DNA from: an uncultured Phycisphaerae bacterium
Lineage (GTDB): Bacteria; Planctomycetota; Phycisphaerae; UBA1845; Fen-1342
Direction: 5' to 3'
Length of the DNA stretch: 64,000 nucleotides
Assembly (NCBI GenBank): GCA_937928595.1
Contig: CALGJV010000022.1
Coordinates: 62,001-126,000, forward strand
A model generated the notes under the pieces. The model was not told where the DNA came from, ran no database searches, and worked only from the letters and a program-made list of their open reading frames with translations. A program made the position numbers and the translations under genes. Below are positions 42,737 to 50,871 of this stretch, in pieces. Within the stretch, counting starts at the first letter, position 1. Each line of letters starts with the position of its first letter.

Positions 42737-43522
42737 ATGAACCGTCGCTTTCTCCTGCTGACCGTGCTAACGATCGGGGTCACCGCGACCGCCTGGGCCC
42801 AGAACAGCGGGGCGGGCTCGCGCGCGGGGCAGCCTCGGAGCACGTTCGACATCCTGAACCAGCGGATTCCGGAAGTCGAGTTCGTGAACCAGCCGCTCGA
42901 TTCCGTCATCGAGTGGCTGGGGGACCTGACCCAGCTCAACATCGTGGTGCGCTGGCAGACGCTGGCGGACGCGGGGATCGAGCGCGACACGCAGATCAGT
43001 ATCAAGGTCCGCAACCTGCGGCTTTCGCAGGTGCTCTGGCTGATCATGAACGAAGTGGGCCATGGTGAACTGGAGCTCGCCTATCGCGCAAGCGGGTCGT
43101 TGCTGGTCCTCTCGACGGAGGCCGATCTCGGCAAGGAGCTGGTGACGAAGGTGTACGACGTGTCGGACCTGCTGGTCACCATCCCGCGGGCGCAGCGGCG
43201 CTCGTCGTTCGACGTCACGCAGGGCATGGGGCAGGGGCGGACGGCCGGAGGTGGCGGGGGGGGCGGGTCCGGGATGTTCCAGCAGGGCTCGCAGAACCAG
43301 AACCAGGAAGACCCGAACAACCAGACCGGCGCCTCGGCGGTCGCCATGCAGCAGCTCATCGACCTGATCATGGACACGGTCGAGCCGGACTCATGGGCGG
43401 CCAAGAGCGGCGGCAACGGCACGATCCACGCCTTCGGCCGACTGCTCGTGATCCGCAACACGATTCTGGTTCACCAGCGGCTGGGTGGGTACCTGAGCGA
43501 GGACGAGGTGTCCGGGCCGTGA
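42737..43522 (+). CDS. Exported secretin-N-domain-like protein
   Basis: 261 residues. A signal peptide (about 1-21, ending ATAWA/QNSG) is followed by an STN/secretin N0-like domain. Its features are PLDSVIEWLGDLTQLNIVVRWQ (about 55-76) and ISIKVRNLRLSQVLWLIMNE (about 91-110). A glycine-rich linker (GGGGGGGSGMFQ) leads to a short helical C-terminus. No secretin beta-domain is present, so it is not a full outer-membrane secretin. The family's role in type II/IV systems is suggestive only. It is 47 bases upstream of the SHOCT protein gene. Confidence 0.68.
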   Translation: MNRRFLLLTVLTIGVTATAWAQNSGAGSRAGQPRSTFDILNQRIPEVEFVNQPLDSVIEWLGDLTQLNIVVRWQTLADAGIERDTQISIKVRNLRLSQVLWLIMNEVGHGELELAYRASGSLLVLSTEADLGKELVTKVYDVSDLLVTIPRAQRRSSFDVTQGMGQGRTAGGGGGGGSGMFQQGSQNQNQEDPNNQTGASAVAMQQLIDLIMDTVEPDSWAAKSGGNGTIHAFGRLLVIRNTILVHQRLGGYLSEDEVSGP

Positions 43523-43569
43523 CGCCACGCGGGCGGCAGCGCTCCGCACAGGAACTCCGGTAGGACGGC

Positions 43570-43881
43570 ATGCCGAAGACACACGACCTCTGGTCGCTCT
43601 TTATCGTTCTGGGAATCGTGGCGGTCGCCGGGCTGGTCGGCTTCTTCATCGCCATGTGGGTGCGGCGCTGGGCGGCGAAAGACGAGCCCGGCGCCGCCTT
43701 CACGTTCCAGGACCTGCGCGACATGCGCGCCCGCGGGGAGATCACCGACGCCGAGTTCGCGGCCATGCGCAACGCGCTGCTCGGCAAGCTTGACATGCCC
43801 GGCAGTCCGCCCCCGGCACCACCCAACCGGCCGCGGCCGGAGCCCCCACCGCGTCCGTCGGAGGATGCGCCGGGCGTGTAG
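43570..43881 (+). CDS. Small membrane protein with SHOCT domain
   Basis: 103 residues. The N-terminal helix is LFIVLGIVAVAGLVGFFIAM (about 10-29). A SHOCT-type helical hairpin, TFQDLRDMRARGEITDAEFA (about 45-64), and a Pro-rich C-terminus follow. SHOCT domains join membrane proteins to oligomers; the function here is unknown. It may be part of the same operon as the secretin-like gene. Confidence 0.75.
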   Translation: MPKTHDLWSLFIVLGIVAVAGLVGFFIAMWVRRWAAKDEPGAAFTFQDLRDMRARGEITDAEFAAMRNALLGKLDMPGSPPPAPPNRPRPEPPPRPSEDAPGV

Positions 43882-43982
43882 CCCCGTACGCACCCCTGCC
43901 ATCTCCCGTCCGCCCGCGTAGAATGCACGGCTCGGCGCCGCTCGGCAGAAGCCCCGGTCCGGCGCCGCCTCGGAGTCCGCCC

Positions 43983-46847
43983 GTGTCGCGTACCGCCGCC
44001 CAGATCCGCCGGGAGTTCATCGACTTCTTCGTGCAGAAATGCGGGCATACGTTCGTGCCCAGCTCGCCAGTCGTGCCGCACGACGACCCGACGCTGCTGT
44101 TCACGAACGCCGGCATGAACCAGTTCAAGCCGTACTTCCTCGGCACGCAGGCACCACCGTGGCGCCGCGTCGCCAACACGCAGAAGTGCATCCGCGCGGG
44201 CGGCAAGCACAACGACCTCGACGATGTCGGGCACGACACGTATCACCACACCTTCTTCGAGATGCTCGGCAACTGGTCGTTCGGCGATTACTTCAAGGCT
44301 GAGGCGATCGCATGGGCCTGGGAACTGCTGACGCAGGTCTGGGGCATCGATCCGACCCGTCTGCACGCCACGTACTTCCGCGGCGACCCAGCAGAGCAGC
44401 TCGAACCCGATCTCGAAGCCCGCGACCTGTGGCTGAAGATCCTGCCTCCGGATCGCGTGCATGCCGGTTCCAAGAAGGACAACTTCTGGGAGATGGGCGA
44501 GACCGGCCCGTGCGGACCGTGCAGCGAGATCCACATCGACCGCACCCCCGACAAGAGCGGCGGCCGGCTCGTCAACGCCGGCGACGCCCGCGTGATGGAG
44601 ATCTGGAACCTCGTCTTCATCCAGTTCAACCGCGGCTCGGACGGCCGCCTCTCCCCCCTGCCCGCGCGGCACGTCGACACGGGCATGGGCTTCGAGCGCG
44701 TCACGGCCGTGCTCCAGGGCCACCGCAGCAACTACGACACCGACGTGTTCATGCCGCTGTTCGCCGCCATCCGCGAAGCGACGCAAGCGCCGCCCTATCA
44801 GGGCCGGCTCGAGAGCGAAACCCGCGACCCGGGCGTGCTGATCGACGTCGCGTACCGCGTCATCGCCGACCACATCCGCACGCTCACGTTCGCGATCACC
44901 GACGGGGCCGTGCCCGACAAGGACGGTCGCGGGTACGTCTTGCGCCGCATCCTGCGGCGGGCCGTCCGCTACGGCTGGCAGTACCTCAATGTGCACGAGC
45001 CGTTCCTCTACCGGATCGTTCCCACCGTGATCGCCGGACTGGGTGACGCGTTCCCCGAGCTGCGGAGCAAGCCGGCCGAGGTGACGAGTGTCATCCGCGA
45101 CGAGGAGGAGTCCTTCGCGCGGACGCTCGGCCGGGGCCTGGCGCTGTTCGAAGAGGCTGCGACCACCGCGGCCCGGGACCACCACGGGGAGATTCGTGGT
45201 GAGGACGCTTTCCGACTCCACGACACCTACGGCTTTCCGATCGATCTGACGCAGATCATGGCGGCCGAGCGCGGGCTGCGGGTCGACATCGGCGAGTACG
45301 AGCGACTGATGGAGGAGGCTCGTGAGCTGGCCCGTGCCGCCGGCAAAGGCGATGGCGCCGGCTTCGAGCACCTGCCGCAAACCATTTCCGACCGCATCGT
45401 CGCGACCGACGACCGCTTCAAGTACGAGACCGAGACGCTCGCCGCCCGCGTCGTGGCCATCATCCGCCGCACGGCGGACAGCGCGTTCGTGCTCCTGGGC
45501 GATCAGGAGCAGCTCCGTCCGGGCGAGGATGCCGTAGTCGTGTGCGACCGCACTTGCTTCTACGGCGAAGCCGGCGGGCAAATCGGCGACCGGGGCAACA
45601 TCACCGCCACGGACGGCACGCGCTTCGAGGTGTCCGGCACGCTGAAACCCGGCCACTACGTTCAGCACGTCGGCACGCTGATCATGGGATCGCTCGGTGT
45701 CGGCGATTCGGTCGAGCTGACCGTGGATCCGCAGCGCCGGGCGACGATGAAGAACCACACCGGCACGCACGTGCTCAACTGGGCGCTGCGCGCGGTGCTG
45801 GGCGAGCACGTCATGCAGAAAGGGTCGCTCGTCGACCCCGAGAAAACACGCTTCGATTTCGCCCATCCGAAAGCCCTCACGCCAGAGGAAGTCGAGCGCG
45901 TCGAGCGCCTGGCGAACGAGCAGATCGCCCGCGGCCTGCCGGTGCACATCAAGGAGATTCCGCAGGCCGAAGCGCTGCGGATCAACGGCCTGCGGGCGGT
46001 GTTCGGCGAGCGCTACCCGGAGATCGTGCGCGTCATGTCGATCGGGGTGCCGGTCGAGCAGCTCGCCGCGGACCCCGGCAACGCTGCCTGGCGTGATTAC
46101 TCGATCGAGTTCTGCGGCGGCACGCACGTCCGCAACACGCGCGAAATCGAGCACCTCGCCGTCGTCGCCGAGGAAGCCATCGCCAAGGGCGTGCGCCGCA
46201 TCGTCGCGTACACCGGGCGCGCGGCGCAGGTGGCCGACGAGATGGGCGCCGCGCTGGTCCAGCGCGCCACGACCCTGCTTCGTCAGCCGCCGCCCGGCGA
46301 AGAACTGGCCGCCGCGACCGCCGAACTCGCCAACACGCTTGGCACCGCCACGATCCCGGTGCGTTGTCGGGCCCGGTTGCGGGAGCTGCTGACCGAGCTT
46401 CAGAAACGCGTCAAGGAAGAGCAGAAAGCCGCGGCCGGCGACGCGGCCGCCGCGCTGGCGACGCAGCTTGGGGAGCGGCTGCGGGGCGCGCCGCGCAGCG
46501 GCGACGTGGCGGTGCTCGTGAGCGAGCTGCCCGAAGCGCCGGCCGACCAGATCAAGCAGGCGATTGACGCCGTGAAGCCGAAGTGCGGCCCGGCGGCGAT
46601 CGTGGTCGGAACGCGGACGGCGGCCGCGGGCGACGAACCCGGCAAGGTGACGCTGGTCGTGGCGTTCACGCCGGACCTGGTGAAGCGGGGCCTGAAGGCC
46701 GGCGACCTGGTGAAAGTCATCGCGCCGGTGGTGGGCGGCGGCGGCGGCGGTCCGCCGACGATGGCACAAGCCGGCGGCAAGCACCCGGAGAAGCTCGCGG
46801 AGGCACTGGAGACGGCGCGCGAGTGGATTCGGACGCGGCTGGGGTAA
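43983..46847 (+). CDS. alaS: Alanyl-tRNA synthetase
   Basis: 954 residues, slightly longer than E. coli AlaRS. The synthetase core has FFVQKCGHTFVPSSPVVPH and TNAGMNQFKPYFLG (about 17-57). The editing-domain zinc site has HTGTH (about 592) and CGGTHVRNT (about 711). The C-terminal glycine-rich GGGGGGPPTMAQAGG closes the C-Ala domain. The GTG at 43,983 has GGAG eight bases upstream; the longer frame from 43,923 adds Pro/Gly/Arg-rich residues atypical of the family. It charges tRNA-Ala in the cytoplasm. Confidence 0.94.
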   Translation: MSRTAAQIRREFIDFFVQKCGHTFVPSSPVVPHDDPTLLFTNAGMNQFKPYFLGTQAPPWRRVANTQKCIRAGGKHNDLDDVGHDTYHHTFFEMLGNWSFGDYFKAEAIAWAWELLTQVWGIDPTRLHATYFRGDPAEQLEPDLEARDLWLKILPPDRVHAGSKKDNFWEMGETGPCGPCSEIHIDRTPDKSGGRLVNAGDARVMEIWNLVFIQFNRGSDGRLSPLPARHVDTGMGFERVTAVLQGHRSNYDTDVFMPLFAAIREATQAPPYQGRLESETRDPGVLIDVAYRVIADHIRTLTFAITDGAVPDKDGRGYVLRRILRRAVRYGWQYLNVHEPFLYRIVPTVIAGLGDAFPELRSKPAEVTSVIRDEEESFARTLGRGLALFEEAATTAARDHHGEIRGEDAFRLHDTYGFPIDLTQIMAAERGLRVDIGEYERLMEEARELARAAGKGDGAGFEHLPQTISDRIVATDDRFKYETETLAARVVAIIRRTADSAFVLLGDQEQLRPGEDAVVVCDRTCFYGEAGGQIGDRGNITATDGTRFEVSGTLKPGHYVQHVGTLIMGSLGVGDSVELTVDPQRRATMKNHTGTHVLNWALRAVLGEHVMQKGSLVDPEKTRFDFAHPKALTPEEVERVERLANEQIARGLPVHIKEIPQAEALRINGLRAVFGERYPEIVRVMSIGVPVEQLAADPGNAAWRDYSIEFCGGTHVRNTREIEHLAVVAEEAIAKGVRRIVAYTGRAAQVADEMGAALVQRATTLLRQPPPGEELAAATAELANTLGTATIPVRCRARLRELLTELQKRVKEEQKAAAGDAAAALATQLGERLRGAPRSGDVAVLVSELPEAPADQIKQAIDAVKPKCGPAAIVVGTRTAAAGDEPGKVTLVVAFTPDLVKRGLKAGDLVKVIAPVVGGGGGGPPTMAQAGGKHPEKLAEALETAREWIRTRLG

Positions 46848-47006
46848 TCGCCCGCCGCAAGGGTCCCTCGCCGGGTACAGAGAGCGCCGCGCGGCTCACG
46901 GCGCTGCTGCTCTGGCCCCCGGCCGCGGGCGCTGGTAAGTTTCCGCTGTGGCCGAAGCGACACACTCGTTGTCGCCCGACTGTTTCGCCCCGTGAGGAAG
47001 TGATTC

Positions 47007-47732
47007 ATGCTGCGTTGGTTCACGTACGTTCTGGCGTTCGTCGGTGTAGCGATCCTGCTGAATGCCTTGGCCGGCTGCGAGCAGGCTCCGCCGACGACCA
47101 CCGTCCCGTCGTCCGCCGCCCCCACCGCCGAGGACCGGGCCGCCGTCGAACGGCGACTGGCCCAGCAACCCTCGGCGGCGACCGACCCCGCGGCCGGTCT
47201 GCCCCCGGGCCACCCCCCGATCGGGCCCGGTGATACCACCGGCCCCAGCGCCGGCCCCCTGGACGGCGCCGAACTGCAATACACGGCGCCGCCGCGCTGG
47301 GTGTCTCAGCCCCCCGCGACCCCGATGCGGCGAGCCCAATTCCTGGTGCCTCGGGCGGAGGGCGACACGGCCGACGGTCTGCTGACCGTCTCGCACTTCC
47401 CGAGGACCGGCGGCTCCACCCAGGCGAACCTCGACCGCTGGATCGGCCAATTCTCGCAGCAGGACGGCTCACCGGTCCCCCGCGACAGCGCCACGTTTTC
47501 CACGTTCGAGGCCAACGGCCTGAAGGTCAGCACGGTGGATGTCACGGGCTACTTTTTCGACAGCAACGTCATGGGCGGGTCGGGTAAGCGCACCGAGACG
47601 CCGTATCGCCTCCTCGGCGGCATCGTCGAGATGCCCAACGGTGCGTGGTTCTTCAAGCTCACCGGGCCCGAGGCGACCGTCACTGCCGCCCGCGATGAGT
47701 TCATGGACCTGCTGAAGTCCGTGCATCCGTGA
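47007..47732 (+). CDS. Lipoprotein of unknown function
   Basis: 241 residues with a signal peptide ending at a lipobox, ALAGC (Cys near 24). A disordered Pro/Thr/Ala-rich stretch (about 30-95) leads to a compact domain (about 100-240) of beta strands, with PNGAWFFKLTGPEATVTAARDEFMDLL at the end. The last part resembles the C-terminal helix of small stress or lipid-binding folds, but I cannot name the family. It overlaps the sialidase gene by 4 bases, so the two may act together at the cell surface. Confidence 0.62.
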   Translation: MLRWFTYVLAFVGVAILLNALAGCEQAPPTTTVPSSAAPTAEDRAAVERRLAQQPSAATDPAAGLPPGHPPIGPGDTTGPSAGPLDGAELQYTAPPRWVSQPPATPMRRAQFLVPRAEGDTADGLLTVSHFPRTGGSTQANLDRWIGQFSQQDGSPVPRDSATFSTFEANGLKVSTVDVTGYFFDSNVMGGSGKRTETPYRLLGGIVEMPNGAWFFKLTGPEATVTAARDEFMDLLKSVHP

Positions 47733-48871
47733 GTCGGCGAACCGCGCCGCCGCGCCCGCCGACGGGCCGGGCGTGGCGCTGCCGCGGGTGGGCGGGCGGC
47801 CTTGCGGCGGCGATTTTCATGGCAGGCGGCTGCCCATGGTCGTGGTCGCCGTACGCCATCGTCGATTTCGAGTTCAACGTCGCCGCACCCCGAACTCCGG
47901 TGGACACCGCCGACCCGCCGGTGTTCGCCGCCGCGCCCGTGTTCACGGCCATCCCCGGCCGCTCCGGTCACCACGCGCCGACCATCACCGCCCTGCCGGA
48001 TGGGACGCTGCTGGCCGCGTGGTACTCCTACATCGGGCCGGGGGAGCGCGACGGTGCGGCGATCTACCTCAGCCGCCGGGCCCCGGACGCCCCCGCTTGG
48101 GATGCGCCGGTACTCCACATCGACCGGCCCGAAACGGACGGTAATCCCGTGCTTTACAGCGAAGGCGACCGCGTGTGGCTGTTCCAGGCCGTCGTGCCGG
48201 GCGGCTGGAGCACGGCGCACATCGAGGTTCAGCAGTCGCACGACGGCGGGCTGACGTGGTCTGCGCCGGCCGCGATCGCCGGGCCTGTGGGGGCGAACGT
48301 GCGCTTTCCCCCTGTACGAACCGCGAGTGGCGCGCTGCTTCTGCCCGCGTACGACGATCTGTTTCAGCGGTCGCTGTTCTTCGTGTCCGAGGACGGTACG
48401 AACTGGCGCGAGCTCAGCGCGGTCGTGACAGCCCCGCCTCGCCAGAACCTCCAGCCGAGCATCGTCCGACTTCGGTCGGGCCGACTGCTCGCGGTGCTGC
48501 GGAACTCCGGCGGCGGGTGGCTGTGGGTGACGGCCTCCGACGACGACGGCCGCACCTGGGCGCAACCGCGGGATGCGGGTTTCCCGAACCCCGACAGCCC
48601 GGCCGTATTGCTCGGGCTGGCGAGCGGTCACCTGCTCCTCGCGTACAACGATAGCTCCGCAGCGCGACGACCGCTGGTGGCCGCGCTTTCCGCGGACGAA
48701 GGAGTCACGTGGCATCGCGCCCGCGTGTTGGCGGACGGTCCGGGCGCTTACGCCTACCCGGCGGCCGTGCAGGGCCCCGATGGCGGCATCCACGTCGTGT
48801 ACTCGGACGACCGCGCGGGCATCACGCACGTCGAGTTCAACGAGGCGTGGCTCGTGCAACGGGAACCGTGA
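47729..48871 (+). CDS. Exported sialidase-like protein (BNR repeats)
   Basis: 380 residues. An N-terminal signal (helix about 15-31, AAIFMAGGC, possible lipobox) precedes a six-bladed propeller. The Asp-box repeats SHDGGLTWSAP (about 170-180) and SDDDGRTWAQP (about 270-280) are clear, and SADEGVTWHRARV gives a third. It belongs to the GH33/BNR superfamily that cleaves terminal sialic acids or related sugars. The catalytic Arg triad and Tyr were not confirmed by eye. A GTG start overlaps the preceding gene. Confidence 0.78.
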   Translation: MSRRTAPPRPPTGRAWRCRGWAGGLAAAIFMAGGCPWSWSPYAIVDFEFNVAAPRTPVDTADPPVFAAAPVFTAIPGRSGHHAPTITALPDGTLLAAWYSYIGPGERDGAAIYLSRRAPDAPAWDAPVLHIDRPETDGNPVLYSEGDRVWLFQAVVPGGWSTAHIEVQQSHDGGLTWSAPAAIAGPVGANVRFPPVRTASGALLLPAYDDLFQRSLFFVSEDGTNWRELSAVVTAPPRQNLQPSIVRLRSGRLLAVLRNSGGGWLWVTASDDDGRTWAQPRDAGFPNPDSPAVLLGLASGHLLLAYNDSSAARRPLVAALSADEGVTWHRARVLADGPGAYAYPAAVQGPDGGIHVVYSDDRAGITHVEFNEAWLVQREP

Positions 48872-48940
48872 AGGCCTTCCTTCCGCCGCGCGAGCCGGAG
48901 TGACGGCCGCGACGCGCACCGCAGTGTCCGTCAACGAGCG

Positions 48941-48970
48941 ACGCCGCGGCGCTTGCTGTCGCCGCGGCGT
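48941..48970. terminator. Bidirectional hairpin between convergent genes
   Basis: ACGCCGCGGCG (48,941-48,951) and CGCCGCGGCGT (48,960-48,970) form a perfect 11-bp G+C stem around an 8-nt loop, CTTGCTGT. It lies midway between the stops of the sialidase (plus) and DUF1573 (minus) genes. Confidence 0.55.
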
Positions 48971-49015
48971 CCCACCTGTCAACTTCTCGTTCTCGGTCCG
49001 CAACCGGTCACCCGG

Positions 49016-50641
49016 CTAGTTCGCGGCGGGGGGTCCGCTCGGTTGCGCGGGCGGAGCCGGAGGCGGCGCGGTGGGCTGTCCGGCTGCGGGCGGAGGCGGG
49101 GCCGGCTGCCCCGGCGCTGCGCCGGTCGGTGGAGCCGGAGGGCCGGCCTGGGCGCCAGCAGGCACAGGCCGTGCGGGCCGCGCAGCCTGCTTGACCACGG
49201 GGATGCTGATCTTCTGGAACTCGGCCTGCGATGAGTCGGTGCCGATCTCCACCTTTGCGTCGTCGGGCAGTTCCTCGTACGCGGGCAGCTTGATCTTGAT
49301 GGAGTAGGCCGCCAGCTTGCTGTTGGGCTGCGGCGTCTCGTTGGGCTGCATTTCGTACTGAATCGTACCCGGCGTCACGTTCACGCCGGTGATGTGGATC
49401 GGCTTGTCGAGGCGGTACTGGATCCGGATGGTCTGCTCCAGGGCCTGCGGGCGATTCGGCATGACGAACAGCCGCGGCGGAATCACGACGACCGGCGGCT
49501 GCACGTTGGCCATCACCGGGATCGTGATGGTCGGCACCTTCTCCAGCGGCGTCTCCAGCACGATGTTCGCGCCGTTGTAGCCCATCTGAAGCGGCGGCTT
49601 CGTCGTCGCCGTCAACTCATAAACCTTGCCCTCCTCGATCTCCTGGAACTTCACTTCATACCGGCCGAAGTCCTGCCCTTCCCGCAGCTTGAGCTTCAGC
49701 GGGCTGCCGTACTTGTTCTCCAGCCGCAAGGTCTGCGTCAGCACCGACTCCACCTCGGCCTCGTTAAACATCACGCGGTCGGCAGGCGTCATGGCGAAGA
49801 TCGGCTTGACGGTCCCCTTCACCGGGATCACCACCGTCGGATGCATGGGGTCGTTCGTGGTCAGGGTCGCTGTCTTGCCGGCGACCGGGCCCGGGTGCGT
49901 CGTGCTGTACTTCACCACGAATGTCGTGGTCTCGCCCGGCTCCAGCGGACTCTTCGGCTGCGTGGCGGGAGTACAGCCGCAACTCGTCGTCACCTTCAGC
50001 GTCGCGGGCCCCTCGCCCGTGTTCTTGACGGTGAATTCCCGTTCTGCGGGAAAGCCCTGCCAGACCTCCCCAAAATCGAACTCCGTCGGCGACACCTCGA
50101 TCTTGGGCGGCGGTCCGGCCGGGGCGGTGGTCGCCGTTGCAGCAGCCGCGGGCGGCGCGGCGGGCGCCGGAGTCGGCGGGGGGGGCGGCGGAGCCGGCTT
50201 GGGCGGATCGGCAGTCGGGGCCGGCTTCGGCGGGTTCGCCGCGCGTTCCTTCAGGCGCTCCTCGATGGCCCTCCGGATCGCCTCACGATCGGGCTGCGTG
50301 CTCGGAGGCGTCTGGCCCACCGGCTGCGCCGTGGGGCGCGCCGCGGGGGCCTCGGCGGCCGTCGCCTGATCGGACGGTCGATCCGCCGTCGACACGTTCG
50401 CCGGCGGCGCTTCCGCCGCCGTCGCATGTCCGGCCGGTCGCGCGCTCGCGGCCGGAGCCGTCCGCGCCGCGGCGGTATCGGCCGGCATGGCCTGCGGGGT
50501 GTGCGTTGTCGGCGGCGGAGCGACAGTCTCCGCCGGCTCCATGACCGATTTCGTATTGCTGGACTCCGTCTGGCAACCCAACGCCACTCCCAGTGCTGCG
50601 ATCGCGACGAAACTCATCCAAGCGAGCCTGCGTGTCGACAC
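49016..50641 (-). CDS. DUF1573 lipoprotein with repeated Ig-like domains
   Basis: 541 residues. Start is the GTG preceded by AGGAG at nine bases. The signal peptide ends with a lipobox, ALGC (Cys near 23). A Pro/Ala-rich low-complexity region spans about 40-180. The DUF1573 domain follows: VSPTEFDFGEVWQGFPAERE (about 190-209) with the TSCGCTPA Cys pair and VVIPVKGTVKP. Further Ig-like domains of the same style run to about 500, and a Pro-rich tail ends the protein. DUF1573 domains are typical cell-envelope modules; binding partners are unknown. The coiled-coil gene upstream may be its neighbour in one transcript. Confidence 0.8.
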   Translation of the reverse strand: MSTRRLAWMSFVAIAALGVALGCQTESSNTKSVMEPAETVAPPPTTHTPQAMPADTAAARTAPAASARPAGHATAAEAPPANVSTADRPSDQATAAEAPAARPTAQPVGQTPPSTQPDREAIRRAIEERLKERAANPPKPAPTADPPKPAPPPPPPTPAPAAPPAAAATATTAPAGPPPKIEVSPTEFDFGEVWQGFPAEREFTVKNTGEGPATLKVTTSCGCTPATQPKSPLEPGETTTFVVKYSTTHPGPVAGKTATLTTNDPMHPTVVIPVKGTVKPIFAMTPADRVMFNEAEVESVLTQTLRLENKYGSPLKLKLREGQDFGRYEVKFQEIEEGKVYELTATTKPPLQMGYNGANIVLETPLEKVPTITIPVMANVQPPVVVIPPRLFVMPNRPQALEQTIRIQYRLDKPIHITGVNVTPGTIQYEMQPNETPQPNSKLAAYSIKIKLPAYEELPDDAKVEIGTDSSQAEFQKISIPVVKQAARPARPVPAGAQAGPPAPPTGAAPGQPAPPPPAAGQPTAPPPAPPAQPSGPPAAN

Positions 50642-50871
50642 GGCTTGCTACTCCTGAGTCATTCCTGCCCTTCGGAACCAAAACACGCGCCCGCTCGGCG
50701 GACGAGCCCGCAGTCGGGTCAACGGGCCGCCAAGGCGGGCACAAACAGTCAGACCATGACCCGAAGACGTGAGTTTACACGCCGGCCCCCGACGTTGCAA
50801 TCGCGAGCCTCCGTCGCGCGGGGCGCACAAAAACCGCTGCCGGAAGCTCTTAACGGATGACGGGAGAGACG
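50642..50871. other. Intergenic stretch between coiled-coil gene and DUF1573 gene
   Basis: 230 bases, G+C-rich, no gene. It contains the start region and ribosome-binding site of the DUF1573 gene at its lower end. Confidence 0.35.

Noticed and set aside
43368-46784. A 1138-codon frame antisense to alaS
   Set aside because: The alaS frame carries all AlaRS motifs; the antisense frame is a composition artefact.
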